Positions 35,033-53,477 are shown, counted from the stretch's first letter. The stretch: 64,000 bases of DNA from Brevundimonas diminuta (GCF_022654015.1 NZ_CP073063.1:496001-560000); one strand, 5' to 3'. The notes: a model not told the origin generated them from the letters alone. Made by a program: numbers and translations.

Positions 35033-35652
35033 TTCAGCGCCCCCAGATCGAGAGAGCGGGTCGGCAGCGGCAGGGGGTCGTGGACGGCGGCGATGATCAG
35101 GCCATCGGCGTCCAGATGTCGCTGCATCTGTTCAGCGAAGGCTTCGCGCCAGCGGGCGTCCAGCGGCGCCATCGGCTCGTCCAGCAGCCACAGGGCGCGC
35201 GGCGATCCGACCAACCGCCCCATGGCCAGGCGACGGCGCTGACCGGCCGAAAGACGCCGGACCTCCAGGTCCAGCAGGGGCTTCAAGCCGAAAGCCTCGA
35301 CGGCGTGGTCGACACCGTACTGGGTGTGGCCCAACCAGTCGCACTGAAACCCCAACTCTTCGCGCGCGGTTCGGCCGCCCTTCAGCCCGTCCAGATGGCC
35401 GAGAAAATGGGTTTCGCGTCCACGCGCCTGTCGTTCGTCCAGCCGATTGCCGTCGCCGTCCTGGAAAGCGACCGTCCCGGCGTCGGGCCGCAACAGGCCC
35501 GCGATCGCGCGCAGCAGGCTGGTCTTGCCCGCCCCGTTTGCGCCCGTCAGGGCCAGCACCTCGCCGGCGCGCAAGGTCAGGTCGAGACCGTCGAACAATC
35601 GCCGCTCGCCGCGCGAGACGGTCAGGCCGGAGAGGGTCAGGGCGTGGATCAT
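35029..35652 (-). CDS. ccmA: Cytochrome c biogenesis ATPase CcmA
   Basis: 207-residue ABC ATPase of the heme-handling complex: Walker [12 protein letters not shown], signature [14 protein letters not shown], Walker [13 protein letters not shown] and switch VHDPLPL. It is the first gene of the leftward ccmABCDG cluster. ccmE, ccmF and ccmH are not in the window. Its promoter should lie in the 208 bases shared with the divergent acnA. Confidence 0.96.
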   Translation of the reverse strand: MIHALTLSGLTVSRGERRLFDGLDLTLRAGEVLALTGANGAGKTSLLRAIAGLLRPDAGTVAFQDGDGNRLDERQARGRETHFLGHLDGLKGGRTAREELGFQCDWLGHTQYGVDHAVEAFGLKPLLDLEVRRLSAGQRRRLAMGRLVGSPRALWLLDEPMAPLDARWREAFAEQMQRHLDADGLIIAAVHDPLPLPTRSLDLGALK

Positions 35653-35860
35653 CGCGTTTCACCCGCCGCGCCAAATCTGCGAACCCTTCTCAATGTCCAC
35701 GTCAGGGGTGTGGACACATGGACGGTGCGGCGTGGCGGGGCTATAGGCACGGTCGCCGCAGCAGGCTTTCGCCGCGCGCGCAGGGGCCCTGTGAGCCGCT
35801 GCGTCTGCCGCGCGAAGGCGCAACCGGATTGTCGGGCGGCGCTGACCAGAGGAACTCTCC
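35653..35860. promoter_or_regulatory. Divergent promoter region of ccmA and acnA
   Basis: 208 bases separate the two start codons, so both promoters must lie here. A purine-rich AGAGGA at 35848-35853 is the acnA ribosome-binding site. A possible short tandem GTGTGGACACATGG at about 35708-35721 stands out, but I cannot assign -35/-10 boxes with confidence. Confidence 0.4.
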
Positions 35861-38587
<2,727 letters not shown>

Positions 38588-38612
38588 GTCGCGGTTCGTC
38601 CAGACAAGAAAG

Positions 38613-38648
38613 AGGGCCGGCGGAGCGATCCGCCGGCCCTTTTCCGTT
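38613..38648 (+). terminator. Terminator of acnA
   Basis: AGGGCCGGCGG at 38613-38623 pairs with CCGCCGGCCCT at 38630-38640 around AGCGAT, then TTTTCCGTTT. The A-run before the stem (AAGAAAG) lets it also serve the leftward dehydrogenase gene. Confidence 0.93.
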
Positions 38649-38664
38649 TGCCGAAAGGCGGTGG

Positions 38665-40038
38665 TCAGTCGGCGCTGACGACCACCAGCTTGCGGTTCAC
38701 GAACTCCTTGATGCCGACATCGCCCAGCTCGCGGCCGAAGCCCGAGCGTTTGACGCCGCCGAACGGCAGTTCGGGCATGGAGGTCGTGGTGGTGTTGATG
38801 AAGACCATGCCGGTCTCAATGCGCGAGGCCAGTTTGCGGGCGCGGTCGGTGTCGCCCGAGAAGATCGAGCCGCCCAGGCCGAAGTGGGAATCGTTGGCCA
38901 GGGCCACGACCGCATCGTCGTCCTCGACCACAAACACCTGAGCCACCGGGCCGAAGAACTCCTGATAGAAGGCCGGGTTGTCGCGCGCGACGTCGGTCAG
39001 GACGGTCGGCTCGTAGAAGAAGCCGGTGCGGTCGGCGGGCTTTCCGCCGGTCACCGCCTTGGCGCCGTGCTGGATCGCCTCCTCGACCTGTTTGGTCAGG
39101 GTCTTCAGCGCATCCTCGGACGACAGCGGACCCAGGTCGGTCGCCTCGTCCAGCGGGTCGCCCATGACGGCGGTCTTCATGCCCTCGACGAAGCCGGCGA
39201 TGAAGGCGTCGGAGACCGACTTCTGAACGATGAAGCGTTTGGAGCCTGTGCAGACCTGTCCGGCGTTGGACAGGCGGCCTTCGACGCCCGCCGCGACCGC
39301 CTTTTCGAGGTCGGCGTCGTCCAGAACCACGAAGACATCGCTGCCGCCCAGTTCCAGCGTGGACTTCTTCAGCATTTCCGAAGCGCGGGCCGAAACCTTG
39401 GCGCCGGCGCCCTCGGAACCCGTCAGGGCCACGCCCTGGATGCGGTCGTCGCCGATCAGTTCGGCGACCTTTTCGGATGAGATGTAGAGGTTGGCGACGA
39501 AGCCTTCGGGCGCGCCGGCGTCGCGCACCAGTTCGGCGAACCGGGCGGCGCAGCGCGGCACGATGCCCGCGTGCTTGTAGAGCACGGGATTGCCGACCGC
39601 GATGGCGGGAGCCACCACGCGGATCAGCTGATAGATCGGGAAGTTCCACGGCTCGACCGCCAGCAGCACGCCGATCGGGTGAAACTCGACCCAGGCCTCG
39701 CCCAGTTCGCTGGCGATCTTTTCGGGCTTGAGGAAATCGGCGGCCTTCTCGGCATAGTAGGCGGCGATGCCGGCGCACAGATCGATCTCGCCCTGCCCCT
39801 GAGCCAGGGGCTTGCCCATCTCCTCGGCCATGGTGCGGGCCAGCTCGTCGCGGTTTGCGGTCAGAAGGCCCGACAGGGATTTCAGCACGGCGAGGCGCGG
39901 CTGGATGTCGCCCTTGGACCAATCCGAATGGAACAGGCCGTCGGCCTTGGCCAGGGCGGCCTCGACGGCGTCGTCGGTGTGTTCGGGATAGCCCTCGACC
40001 AGTTGTTCGGTGAAGGGATTGAGGGTGCGATAGGCCAT
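38665..40038 (-). CDS. NAD(P)-dependent succinate-semialdehyde dehydrogenase-like ALDH
   Basis: 457-residue aldehyde dehydrogenase: VEPWNFP for cofactor binding, catalytic Glu229 in TLELGGSD, catalytic Cys263 in NAGQVCTGSKRF, and the C-terminal LPFGGVKRSGFGRE. The short length and start MAYRTLNPFTEQ match the Sad/GabD1 group oxidising succinate semialdehyde to succinate. Which aldehyde it uses here is not certain, because no other GABA-shunt gene is adjacent. Confidence 0.9.
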   Translation of the reverse strand: MAYRTLNPFTEQLVEGYPEHTDDAVEAALAKADGLFHSDWSKGDIQPRLAVLKSLSGLLTANRDELARTMAEEMGKPLAQGQGEIDLCAGIAAYYAEKAADFLKPEKIASELGEAWVEFHPIGVLLAVEPWNFPIYQLIRVVAPAIAVGNPVLYKHAGIVPRCAARFAELVRDAGAPEGFVANLYISSEKVAELIGDDRIQGVALTGSEGAGAKVSARASEMLKKSTLELGGSDVFVVLDDADLEKAVAAGVEGRLSNAGQVCTGSKRFIVQKSVSDAFIAGFVEGMKTAVMGDPLDEATDLGPLSSEDALKTLTKQVEEAIQHGAKAVTGGKPADRTGFFYEPTVLTDVARDNPAFYQEFFGPVAQVFVVEDDDAVVALANDSHFGLGGSIFSGDTDRARKLASRIETGMVFINTTTTSMPELPFGGVKRSGFGRELGDVGIKEFVNRKLVVVSAD

Positions 40039-40131
40039 GGGGCGTCCTGAAGCTTCGGTCGGACGCCCGGGGCGGCGCCGATCCGTTGTCAGGAAGGCAA
40101 ACGCGACCTGTCGGGGCGGGTTGCCTGGCCG

Positions 40132-40383
40132 TCAGTCCGGATCGCTGAACGGCGGCGGCAGCTGGCCGGATTTGAAGAGGATGGTCGGCTCTTCGTCGTA
40201 GTCGCCCATTTCGGTGTCGGCCGAGACGGCGAAGGCGACGACGCCCAGACGCAACGGCGCCAGCCGTTCGGCCTTGCGACGCGCCTCTTCGGCGTCCTTG
40301 CAGCCGACCTGGGGTTCTGCGCGCAGGGCCTTGCCCCGGCCCTGGACATAGGCCTGGACGATATAGACGGTTTCGGTTGCCAT
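40132..40383 (-). CDS. Conserved hypothetical protein
   Basis: 83 residues: YIVQAYVQGRGKALRAEP, a CKDAEEARRKAERLA helix, VVAFAVSADTEMGDYDEEP, and a proline-rich end. Without a signal or membrane segment, it is likely cytosolic. Similar short proteins occur in Caulobacterales and rhizobia, but no function is known to me. It lies between the dehydrogenase and oxyR, both leftward, with about 70-90 bases to each. Confidence 0.72.
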   Translation of the reverse strand: MATETVYIVQAYVQGRGKALRAEPQVGCKDAEEARRKAERLAPLRLGVVAFAVSADTEMGDYDEEPTILFKSGQLPPPFSDPD

Positions 40384-40455
40384 CCGCTTCCAAGCGACCT
40401 GTTCGGCGTTCAGGTCAATCGATCAATCGAGCGTCAGTCCGGTTTCACCCTCGTT

Positions 40456-41355
40456 TCACTCTAGCTTCAGGGCCTCGGCCAGCAGCCGGGCCTCGGCTGC
40501 GCGGCTGGAGCCGGCGCGCCAGGCGACGACGATCTCGCGGTGGGGCGGGGCGCCGTCGGCCTGGTTTTCGAAGGCGCGAATGGCGACGGACGGGTTGTCG
40601 GCCAGTCCGGCCTGAACCGCCATCTTGGGCAGGAAGGAGACGCCGAGGCCCGAGCCGACCATCTGGACAAGTGTGTGTAGGCTGGTGGCCGCAAAGACGT
40701 CGTCGCCGCGCGGGGCCTCGATGTCCAGCGCCGCCAGAGCGTGGTCGCGCAGACAATGGCCGTCCTCCAGCAGGATCAGATCCTCGGCCCGCAGCGAGCC
40801 GGGACGGATGGGGCCGGGCGCGGCCAGGGCATGGTCGGCGGGGGCGGCGGCCATGATCTCGTCATCGCCGATGCGAGCGTGGGCGATGCCCGGCGCATCA
40901 TAGGGCAGGGCGATGACCGCCGCGTCGATCTGACCCGCCTTCAGCGCCGCGATCAGCCGGGGCGTCAGATCCTCGCGGATAAACAGCTTCAGGCTGGGGT
41001 AGGCGGCCTTCACCGACGGCAGTTTGGCGGGCAGCAGGAAGGGGGCCACGGTCGGGATGACGCCCAGGCGGAAGCGGCCGGACAGCAGGCGGCCGGCGTT
41101 CTTGGCCGCCTCGACCAGATCCTCGGTGCGGGCCAGGACGTCCTCGGCGCGGCGAACGGCCTCCGCTCCGACGGCGGTCATGATCACGGCGCCGCGCGCG
41201 CGTTCGACCACCGGCGCGCCCAGGATGCGCTCAAGCTCCTGCACCCCGGCGCTGAGTGCGGGCTGGCTGACGTGGGCGGCCTCGGCGGCGCGCGAGAAGC
41301 TGCCGTGTTCGGCAAGGAGCTTGAGATACTGGAGCTGACGCAACGTGGGGAGCAT
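40456..41355 (-). CDS. oxyR: LysR-type regulator OxyR, single-cysteine form
   Basis: 299-residue LysR-family peroxide sensor, divergent from katG. The N-terminal winged helix is LRQLQYLKLLAEHGSFSRAA. The sensing loop reads LLEDGHCLRDHALAAL: the peroxidatic Cys (Cys201, E. coli Cys199) is present, but the resolving Cys expected at 210 (E. coli Cys208) is Leu. Cys201 is the only cysteine in the protein. The rest (FAATSLHTLVQMVGSGLG) aligns well with OxyR. It probably activates katG and represses itself through the dyads at 41365-41412. Confidence 0.92.
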   Translation of the reverse strand: MLPTLRQLQYLKLLAEHGSFSRAAEAAHVSQPALSAGVQELERILGAPVVERARGAVIMTAVGAEAVRRAEDVLARTEDLVEAAKNAGRLLSGRFRLGVIPTVAPFLLPAKLPSVKAAYPSLKLFIREDLTPRLIAALKAGQIDAAVIALPYDAPGIAHARIGDDEIMAAAPADHALAAPGPIRPGSLRAEDLILLEDGHCLRDHALAALDIEAPRGDDVFAATSLHTLVQMVGSGLGVSFLPKMAVQAGLADNPSVAIRAFENQADGAPPHREIVVAWRAGSSRAAEARLLAEALKLE

Positions 41356-41364
41356 GGGAGAGAA

Positions 41365-43771
<2,407 letters not shown>

Positions 43772-43794
43772 AGCTGACCCAAACTGAAGGCTGA

Positions 43795-43834
43795 GGGCCG
43801 GGCGCTGAAGACGCGTCCGGCCTTTGGCTTTTCT
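43795..43834 (+). terminator. Terminator of katG
   Basis: GGCCGG at about 43796-43802 pairs with CCGGCC at 43817-43822, with an inner GCG/CGC pair, followed by TTTGGCTTTTC. It stands between two converging genes and may also serve the leftward cyclase. Confidence 0.75.
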
Positions 43835-44606
43835 AGCGTAGCTTGATCTCGAACAGTTGCGGCCAGCGTTTGCCGGTGACGAACAGGCGTTTGCCGGTTG
43901 CGTCCCAGGCGATGCCGTTCAGGACGTCGTCGTTGGGGTCGAGGTTGGCGCCCTTGGGGACCAGGGCGGTCAGGTCGATAAAGGCCTTGACCACGCCGGT
44001 CTCGGGATCGATGCGCGCGAGGCGGTTGTCCTGCCAGATATTGGCGAAGACCTCGCCGTCGATCCATTCCAGCTCGTTGATCTGATCCAGCGGCCGGCCG
44101 TCGGCGGTGACGGAGACGCGGCCGGTCTCGGCCAGGGTCTCGGGATCGAGGAAGCGCAACTGATCGGTGCCGTCGCTCATGATCAGACGGCGGCCGTCGG
44201 TGGTCAGGGCCCAGCCCTCGCCCGGATAGGAAAAACCGCCCAGAGGCGAGAAATCGTCCAGCTTCCAGATGAAGCCGATGTGGTTGCGCCAGGTCAGGCT
44301 GTAAAGCTTGCCGTTCAGCGTGGTCATGCCCTCGCCGAAATAGATGGTCGGCAGGTCGCGCTGACGCTCCACGCGGCCGGTCTCCAAATCGACCTTGCGG
44401 ATGAAGGACGGATAAAGGCCCGTGCTCTCGTAAAGGTCGCCGTCGTGGAAGAAGAGGCCTTCGGTGAAGGCCGACCGGTCGTGCGGATAGGCCCGCACGA
44501 CCTCGTAAGACTGGACCGGGACTTCGGCCCTGACCGGCAGGGCGACGCCTGTCGTCAGCAGCAGGCCGGCGACGAGGCCGGCGAGCCGGGACGACAGGCG
44601 CATCAT
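43833..44606 (-). CDS. Glutaminyl-peptide cyclotransferase, plant-type
   Basis: 257 residues, exported (signal ends near PVRAEV). The family is a beta-propeller that converts N-terminal glutamine to pyroglutamate. The blocks HDRSAFTEGLFFHDGDLYES, STGLYPSFIRKVDLETG, YSLTWRNHIGFIWKLDDF and LDQINELEWIDGEVFANIWQDN are diagnostic. The metal and catalytic residues of the plant type are less understood. It is 5 bases upstream of nothing else: the TerC gene ends 5 bases before its start, so both may be one transcript. Confidence 0.9.
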   Translation of the reverse strand: MMRLSSRLAGLVAGLLLTTGVALPVRAEVPVQSYEVVRAYPHDRSAFTEGLFFHDGDLYESTGLYPSFIRKVDLETGRVERQRDLPTIYFGEGMTTLNGKLYSLTWRNHIGFIWKLDDFSPLGGFSYPGEGWALTTDGRRLIMSDGTDQLRFLDPETLAETGRVSVTADGRPLDQINELEWIDGEVFANIWQDNRLARIDPETGVVKAFIDLTALVPKGANLDPNDDVLNGIAWDATGKRLFVTGKRWPQLFEIKLR

Positions 44607-44611
44607 GAGGC

Positions 44612-45439
44612 TCAGCCCCGCTCGGCGGCGGCTTCGGCCTCGGCCTTTTGGGCGCGGGCCTCGGCGGCGTTGGCCTCGCTGCGGGCCAGTTCGGCCTTTT
44701 CCTTCTTGGATGCGGATTTGCGACCCAGCATGTTCAACGCCTCAACACCGGCCGAGAAGGCCATGGCCGCATAGATGTAGCCCTTGGGCACATGATAGCC
44801 GAAGCCGTCGGCGATCAACACCATGCCGATCATCAGGAGGAAGCCGAGCGCCAGCATGACCACGCTGGGGTTCTTGTTGATGAAGTTGGCCAGCGGGTCG
44901 GCGGCCAGCAGCATGACGGTCACGGCGACCAGGACGGCGACGACCATGATCGGCAGGTGCTCGGTCATGCCGACGGCGGTCAGGATCGAGTCGATCGAGA
45001 ACACGATGTCCAACAGGATGATCTGGAAGATGGCCGCGCCGGCGTTGGCGATGACCACGTCCTTCTTGTCCATGACGTCGTGGCTGGGCGTGGGATCGAC
45101 CGTGTGGTGGATTTCCTTCGTGGCCTTCCAGACGAGGAACAGACCGCCCGCGATCAGGATCAGGTCCTTCCACGAGAATTCATTGCCCATGACGGTGAAG
45201 ACCGGCTGCACCAGACCGACCAGCCAGGCGATGATCGACAGCAGGGCCAGACGCATGACCAGCGCCAAGCCGATACCGATGCGCCGCACCTTCTGCCGCT
45301 GATGCTCGGGCAGTTTGTTCGACAGGATCGAGATGAAGATCAGGTTGTCGATGCCGAGCACGACCTCCATCACGATGAGGGTCACCAATGCAGCCCAGGC
45401 GGCCGGATCGGAGAGCAGGGGAGTTATGCTGTCGAGCAT
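44612..45439 (-). CDS. TerC family integral membrane protein
   Basis: 275 residues with seven membrane helices. The acidic motifs [11 protein letters not shown] and [15 protein letters not shown] are the paired signatures of TerC/Alx proteins, thought to export manganese or calcium and to protect metal handling of exported proteins. A basic, alanine-rich C-terminal tail with a repeated AEA pattern extends about 35 residues. I looked for a yybP-ykoY manganese riboswitch in the 345 bases upstream and saw no match. Confidence 0.92.
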   Translation of the reverse strand: MLDSITPLLSDPAAWAALVTLIVMEVVLGIDNLIFISILSNKLPEHQRQKVRRIGIGLALVMRLALLSIIAWLVGLVQPVFTVMGNEFSWKDLILIAGGLFLVWKATKEIHHTVDPTPSHDVMDKKDVVIANAGAAIFQIILLDIVFSIDSILTAVGMTEHLPIMVVAVLVAVTVMLLAADPLANFINKNPSVVMLALGFLLMIGMVLIADGFGYHVPKGYIYAAMAFSAGVEALNMLGRKSASKKEKAELARSEANAAEARAQKAEAEAAAERG

Positions 45440-45784
45440 TGGGGTTCCAGATGGTGGATAAAGCTTGAGCGGAAAGCGCTAGGGCCGACGCGGGTTCCAA
45501 GCAAGCGATGGGGTGCGGCGTCATGGTCGCACCCCCCTTGGGCGCAGTCGCCCTTCCTACGCTGTGTGGAAGGAAACGGCGGCGCGCTCTCGCCCTGCGG
45601 CATCGGCGCGCCTTCACGCAATGTTGCGAGCGGCGAAACCCCGTGCTATCAGGCGCCCGGCTTGAAGGGGGCGTATTTACGGATACGGCCTCCGTCGTGC
45701 TTTCCGTAAGCATTTCAAGCTTTTGACCGTTGCGAGCCTCGCAGTCGGTTGCGACCCTGACACAACGACCTCGGACCCTAATCA
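45440..45784. other. Divergent control region between terC and atpH
   Basis: 345 bases holding both start regions. It contains a hairpin at about 45510-45538 (GGGGTGCGGCG and its reverse complement CGCACCCC) in the terC leader. It also has a TACGGA/TCCGTA pair at 45678-45708 and the putative atp promoter at 45624-45651. Short open frames here have no coding support. Confidence 0.45.
45624..45651 (+). promoter_or_regulatory. Putative promoter of the atp operon
   Basis: TTGCGA at 45624-45629 and CTATCA at 45646-45651 with 16 bases between match a housekeeping promoter, leaving a leader of about 125 bases before atpH. A TTGACC at 45723-45728 is closer but has no matching -10. Confidence 0.4.
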
Positions 45785-46339
45785 GTGGCTGATGATTTCA
45801 GAACGACGGAAGTCGGCGATCGCTACGCACAGGCGCTGTTCGACCTGGCGCTGGAAACCGGCCGCCTGGACGCCGTCCGCGCCGACCTGAAGTCGCTGAA
45901 GGCGGCCTGGACCGAAAGCGCCGACCTGCGTCGCCTGGCCACATCGCCCGTCATCGCCGCGCCCGACCAGGCCAAGGGTCTGGTCGCCATCGCCGCCAAG
46001 GCCAAGTTCGAGCAGACCACCACAAACTTCCTGGGCCTGCTGTCGCAGAACGGCCGCGCCAAGGACCTGCCGGCCGTGATCGCCGGGTTTGAGGCCCGCT
46101 ACGCCAAACACGCCGGCGTCGTCGCCGCCGAGGTCGTCTCGGCCCAGCCGCTGGACGACAAACAGGTCGCCGCCATCACCGCCGCCCTGTCCAAGAGCCT
46201 GGGCAAGGCGCCGGAACTGACCGCACGCGTCGATCCGTCGATCCTGGGCGGCCTGAAGGTCAAGGTGGGGTCGAAACTGTTCGACGCCTCGCTGAAGACC
46301 AAACTCGACCAGATGAAGTTCGCCCTGAAACGAGCCTAG
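45785..46339 (+). CDS. atpH: ATP synthase F1 delta subunit
   Basis: 184-residue stator subunit linking F1 alpha to the F0 b subunits. The conserved RYAQALFDLALETG N-terminal motif and the C-terminal VDPSILGGLKVKVGSKLFDASL are clear. It starts at GTG 45785. First gene of the operon; F0 genes are not nearby, as in other alphaproteobacteria. Confidence 0.95.
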   Translation: MADDFRTTEVGDRYAQALFDLALETGRLDAVRADLKSLKAAWTESADLRRLATSPVIAAPDQAKGLVAIAAKAKFEQTTTNFLGLLSQNGRAKDLPAVIAGFEARYAKHAGVVAAEVVSAQPLDDKQVAAITAALSKSLGKAPELTARVDPSILGGLKVKVGSKLFDASLKTKLDQMKFALKRA

Positions 46340-46355
46340 ACTCGTTTCAGAAACC

Positions 46356-47978
<1,623 letters not shown>

Positions 47979-48010
47979 ACCCGTCTGGTAAGCTGAGAGA
48001 GTAGCGCCGG

Positions 48011-50462
<2,452 letters not shown>

Positions 50463-50464
50463 TC

Positions 50465-50734
50465 ATGGCCGGCAAGCTGAACTTCTCTCTCGTCTCGCCG
50501 GAACGCGAGGTCTTTTCCGGCCTCGTGGACCAGGTCGATGCACCGGGCGTCGAGGGCGACTTCGGCGTTCTGCCGGACCATGCGCCCTTCATGACCGCCC
50601 TGCGCGAGGGTCTGGTGACCGTCTATAACAACGGCTCAAAGACCCAGTACGACGTTCACGGCGGCTTCGCTGACGTGAACGGCGAAGGCCTGACCATTCT
50701 GGCCGAACAGGCCACCGAGGTCGTCGCGGCCTGA
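50465..50734 (+). CDS. atpC: ATP synthase F1 epsilon subunit (short form)
   Basis: 89 residues, containing the N-terminal beta-sandwich (LNFSLVSPEREVFSG, GVEGDFGVLPDHAPFMTAL, VHGGFADVNGEGLTILAEQA). It stops before the usual C-terminal two-helix inhibitory domain, so it lacks the part by which bacterial epsilon blocks hydrolysis. Alphaproteobacteria often have the short form plus a separate zeta inhibitor. Two bases after atpD, followed by a terminator. Confidence 0.93.
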   Translation: MAGKLNFSLVSPEREVFSGLVDQVDAPGVEGDFGVLPDHAPFMTALREGLVTVYNNGSKTQYDVHGGFADVNGEGLTILAEQATEVVAA

Positions 50735-50760
50735 GCCTGTCGATGGATCGAACGATTTGA

Positions 50761-50789
50761 GGCCTCCCGTTTCGGCGGGAGGCCTTTTT
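50761..50789 (+). terminator. Terminator of the atp operon
   Basis: GGCCTCCCG at 50761-50769 pairs with CGGGAGGCC at 50776-50784 around TTTCGG, followed by TTTTTC. A strong Rho-independent terminator. Confidence 0.94.
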
Positions 50790-50819
50790 CGTGGGCGGCG
50801 GGCGCGCTAGGACCGGCCC

Positions 50820-51953
50820 ATGACCGATCTCATCGACATCCACGGCGTCTGCGCACCCGGTTTTGAGGCCGTGCGCGACGCGTTCGCCGCCAACTTCACC
50901 GAGGCGCCCGAGGGGCTGAACGAGCAGGCGGCGCGGTTCAGCGTGCTGGTCGAAGGCGAGGCGGTCGTCGACCTGTGGGCGGGCCATGCGGATACGGCCA
51001 GGACGACGCCGTTCACCGATACGACCCTGACCTCGGTGTTTTCGACCGGCAAGGCGGTGATGGCCATTCTGATGGCGAGCGCGGTCGAGGCCGGGCAGAT
51101 CGACTATGACCAGACGGTCGCCTCGCTGTGGCCCGAGTTCAGCGCGGCGGGCAAGGCGGACGTCACCGTCGCTCAGCTGATGAGCCACCAGTCGGGGCTG
51201 CCGGGCTTTTCCGAGGCGGTCGATCCGACGATATGGTTCGATGTGTCCGCGGTGCTGGCGCGTCTGGCGGCCCAGGCGCCGATGTGGGCGCCGGGCACGG
51301 CGTCTGGCTATCACCCGATCACCGTCGGCTATCTGGCCAATGAGGTCTATCGCCGGGCGACCGGGAGGACGATGGGCCAGGCGCTCCGTCAGGACTTCCC
51401 CGACTTGGACTTGTGGATCGGCCTGCCGGAAAGCGAGCATGAACGGGTGGCGCAGATGCGCAAGCCCACGGCGGCGCCCAGCCTGGGAACCATCGATCCG
51501 ATCAAACAGGCGGCCTTCCTGGATCGCGGCTCGGCGCCGGGCGGGCGCGGTTCGGCGGCCTGGCGCGAGATGGAGATCCCCTCGGCCAATCTGCACGGCA
51601 GCGCCTTGGGGCTGGCGAAGATGCTGGGCGCGGTCGCCAATGGCGGCGCGCTGGGCGGCCGGTCGGTGCTGTCGGCGGGAACACTGGATCAGCTGACGCG
51701 CGAGCGCATCCACGGGCCGGACAAGGTGCTGCCCTATACGATCAGCTGGGCGGCGGGGCTGATGCGCAATGACGGGCTGAAGGTGTTCGGGCCGAACGAC
51801 GCCTTCGGCCATTATGGCTGGGGCGGGTCGATGGCCATGGCGGATCCGTCGCGGAAGCTGTCGGCGGCCTATGTGATGACGCGCCAGTCGCCGCACCTGA
51901 TCGGCGACCCCCGGCCCAAACGGTTGCTGGACGCGCTTTACGCCGCTTTCTGA
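50820..51953 (+). CDS. Beta-lactamase-fold serine hydrolase (EstB-like)
   Basis: 377-residue class C beta-lactamase/esterase family VIII enzyme. Nucleophile SxxK is in VFSTGKAVMA, the Tyr motif is GYHPITVGYLANEV, and the HYGWGGSMA end replaces KTG. No signal peptide, so it is cytoplasmic and more likely an esterase than an antibiotic-degrading enzyme. It overlaps the convergent MFS gene by 16 bases. Confidence 0.88.
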   Translation: MTDLIDIHGVCAPGFEAVRDAFAANFTEAPEGLNEQAARFSVLVEGEAVVDLWAGHADTARTTPFTDTTLTSVFSTGKAVMAILMASAVEAGQIDYDQTVASLWPEFSAAGKADVTVAQLMSHQSGLPGFSEAVDPTIWFDVSAVLARLAAQAPMWAPGTASGYHPITVGYLANEVYRRATGRTMGQALRQDFPDLDLWIGLPESEHERVAQMRKPTAAPSLGTIDPIKQAAFLDRGSAPGGRGSAAWREMEIPSANLHGSALGLAKMLGAVANGGALGGRSVLSAGTLDQLTRERIHGPDKVLPYTISWAAGLMRNDGLKVFGPNDAFGHYGWGGSMAMADPSRKLSAAYVMTRQSPHLIGDPRPKRLLDALYAAF

Positions 51954-53452
51954 GCCTGGCCGGGCGCGGTCAGCAGGCCGATCAGGCCGGCCAAGCCCGC
52001 GCAAGCGGCGCATGTCAGGATCACGGCCCGGAACGCCGCATGGAAAGCGTCGCGCACGACCGGCGTGATCTCGCCGCCCGACATGACCTGGGCCAGCTGG
52101 GCGCGCGCGTCAGGCAGGTTGGCGACCCCGGCGAAGACCGCCGACAGCACCAGGCCCAGGAGGGCGACGGCCAGAAGGCTGGCCACGCGCGCCACAGCAT
52201 TGTTGACGCCCGAGGCCACGCCGGTGTGGCCCGCCTTGACCGCTCCCATGACCGTCGCCGTTAGCGGCCCGACCGCCAGGGTCATGCCGATCGCCAGCAC
52301 CGTCATCCCCGCCAGCGGTCCGTCGACATAGCCCGCGCCCGGCGCAGGCACGGCGAGGAGCGCCAGTCCGATCCCGGCCAGGGCCGGCCCGACGCTGAGC
52401 GACAGACGCGCGCCAAACCGATCGGCGACCCGTCCCGCCAGGCCGGAGAACAGGCCCATGACGGCGGCGAAGGGCAGCATGGCCGCGCCGGCCTCGGTCG
52501 CGCTCCAGCCGTGAACGCGGATCAGATCGAAGGGCAGGAAGAACATCGCCCCGCCCAAGGCGAAATAGAGCAGCAGGGTCAGCAAATTGATCCCGCTGAA
52601 TACCGAGGACGAAAACAGGCCCAGCGGCATCATCGGGTGGCTCTGGCGCGCCTCGGCCCAGACGAAGGCGGCCAGCAGCGCCGCGCCCCCGACCAGTCCG
52701 GCCAGGATCACGGGCGATGCGAACCCCAGATCGGGCGCGGCGGTCAGGGCCCAGGTCAGGGCGCCCAGGCCGGCGACGGCCAGAACCGCGCCCAGACCGT
52801 CCAGACCGCGCGCGTCGGGATCGCGGCTCTCGGGCGTGGCGGTCAGGGTCACGACGGCGGTCAGGATCGCCAGCGGGACATTGATCCAGAAGATGGCGCG
52901 CCAGTCGGCGGCGTCGGCCAGCCAGCCCCCGATCAGCGGCCCGACCATGCCGGTCAGGGCCCCGAACCCGGCCCAGGTTCCAAAGGCCTTGCCGCGCTCC
53001 TCGGGCGGGAAGGTCGCGCCGATCACCGCCAGGGCGCCGGGCGTCAGCAGGGCCGCGCCGATCCCCTGGATCGCCCGGCCGGCGACCAGAGCCTGGACGG
53101 TGGGGGCCAGGGCGCAGCCGATGGAGGCCAGGGCGAAGATCGCGACCCCGATCAGAAAGACCCGCCGACGGCCAAACCGATCGCCGGCCGCGCCGCCGAT
53201 CAGAACCAGGGCGCCAAGCGTCAGCAGATAGGCGTTCGACACCCACTGGACCGCCGCAGTGCCGGCCGCGAGATCCCGCTGCACGGCGGGCAGGGCGACG
53301 CCCAGCGCTGAGCCGTCGATGAAGGTCAGGCTGGAGCCCAGCACCGTCGCAGCCAGCACCCAGCGTTTGCGCGCTGCCGACAGCGGATGGGCCGGTTCGG
53401 CGGCGGCGTGGACCTGTCCGCCTTCGCAAGGGCCCGGTTGGGCGGTCGTCAT
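51938..53452 (-). CDS. MFS transporter, DHA2 (EmrB/QacA) type
   Basis: 504 residues with 14 likely membrane helices. Motifs GSSLTFIDGSALGVALPA (motif D1-like), GGAAGDRFGRRRVFLIG (motif A) and GAALLTPGALAVIGATFPPEERGKAFG (motif B/C region) mark a proton-driven multidrug exporter. No adaptor (EmrA) or regulator is adjacent. The substrate is unknown; the gene may be co-transcribed from upstream rarD, 25 bases before it. Confidence 0.92.
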   Translation of the reverse strand: MTTAQPGPCEGGQVHAAAEPAHPLSAARKRWVLAATVLGSSLTFIDGSALGVALPAVQRDLAAGTAAVQWVSNAYLLTLGALVLIGGAAGDRFGRRRVFLIGVAIFALASIGCALAPTVQALVAGRAIQGIGAALLTPGALAVIGATFPPEERGKAFGTWAGFGALTGMVGPLIGGWLADAADWRAIFWINVPLAILTAVVTLTATPESRDPDARGLDGLGAVLAVAGLGALTWALTAAPDLGFASPVILAGLVGGAALLAAFVWAEARQSHPMMPLGLFSSSVFSGINLLTLLLYFALGGAMFFLPFDLIRVHGWSATEAGAAMLPFAAVMGLFSGLAGRVADRFGARLSLSVGPALAGIGLALLAVPAPGAGYVDGPLAGMTVLAIGMTLAVGPLTATVMGAVKAGHTGVASGVNNAVARVASLLAVALLGLVLSAVFAGVANLPDARAQLAQVMSGGEITPVVRDAFHAAFRAVILTCAACAGLAGLIGLLTAPGQAQKAA

Positions 53453-53477
53453 GGCCTCGCCTCCGTGTGGGCGAAGG

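Noticed and set aside
45440..45720. Possible yybP-ykoY manganese riboswitch before terC
   Set aside because: TerC genes often have one, but the conserved loop sequences were not found; only an unrelated GC hairpin is present.
45508..45726. Small open frame before atpH
   Set aside because: No ribosome-binding site or coding bias, and it crosses the putative promoter.
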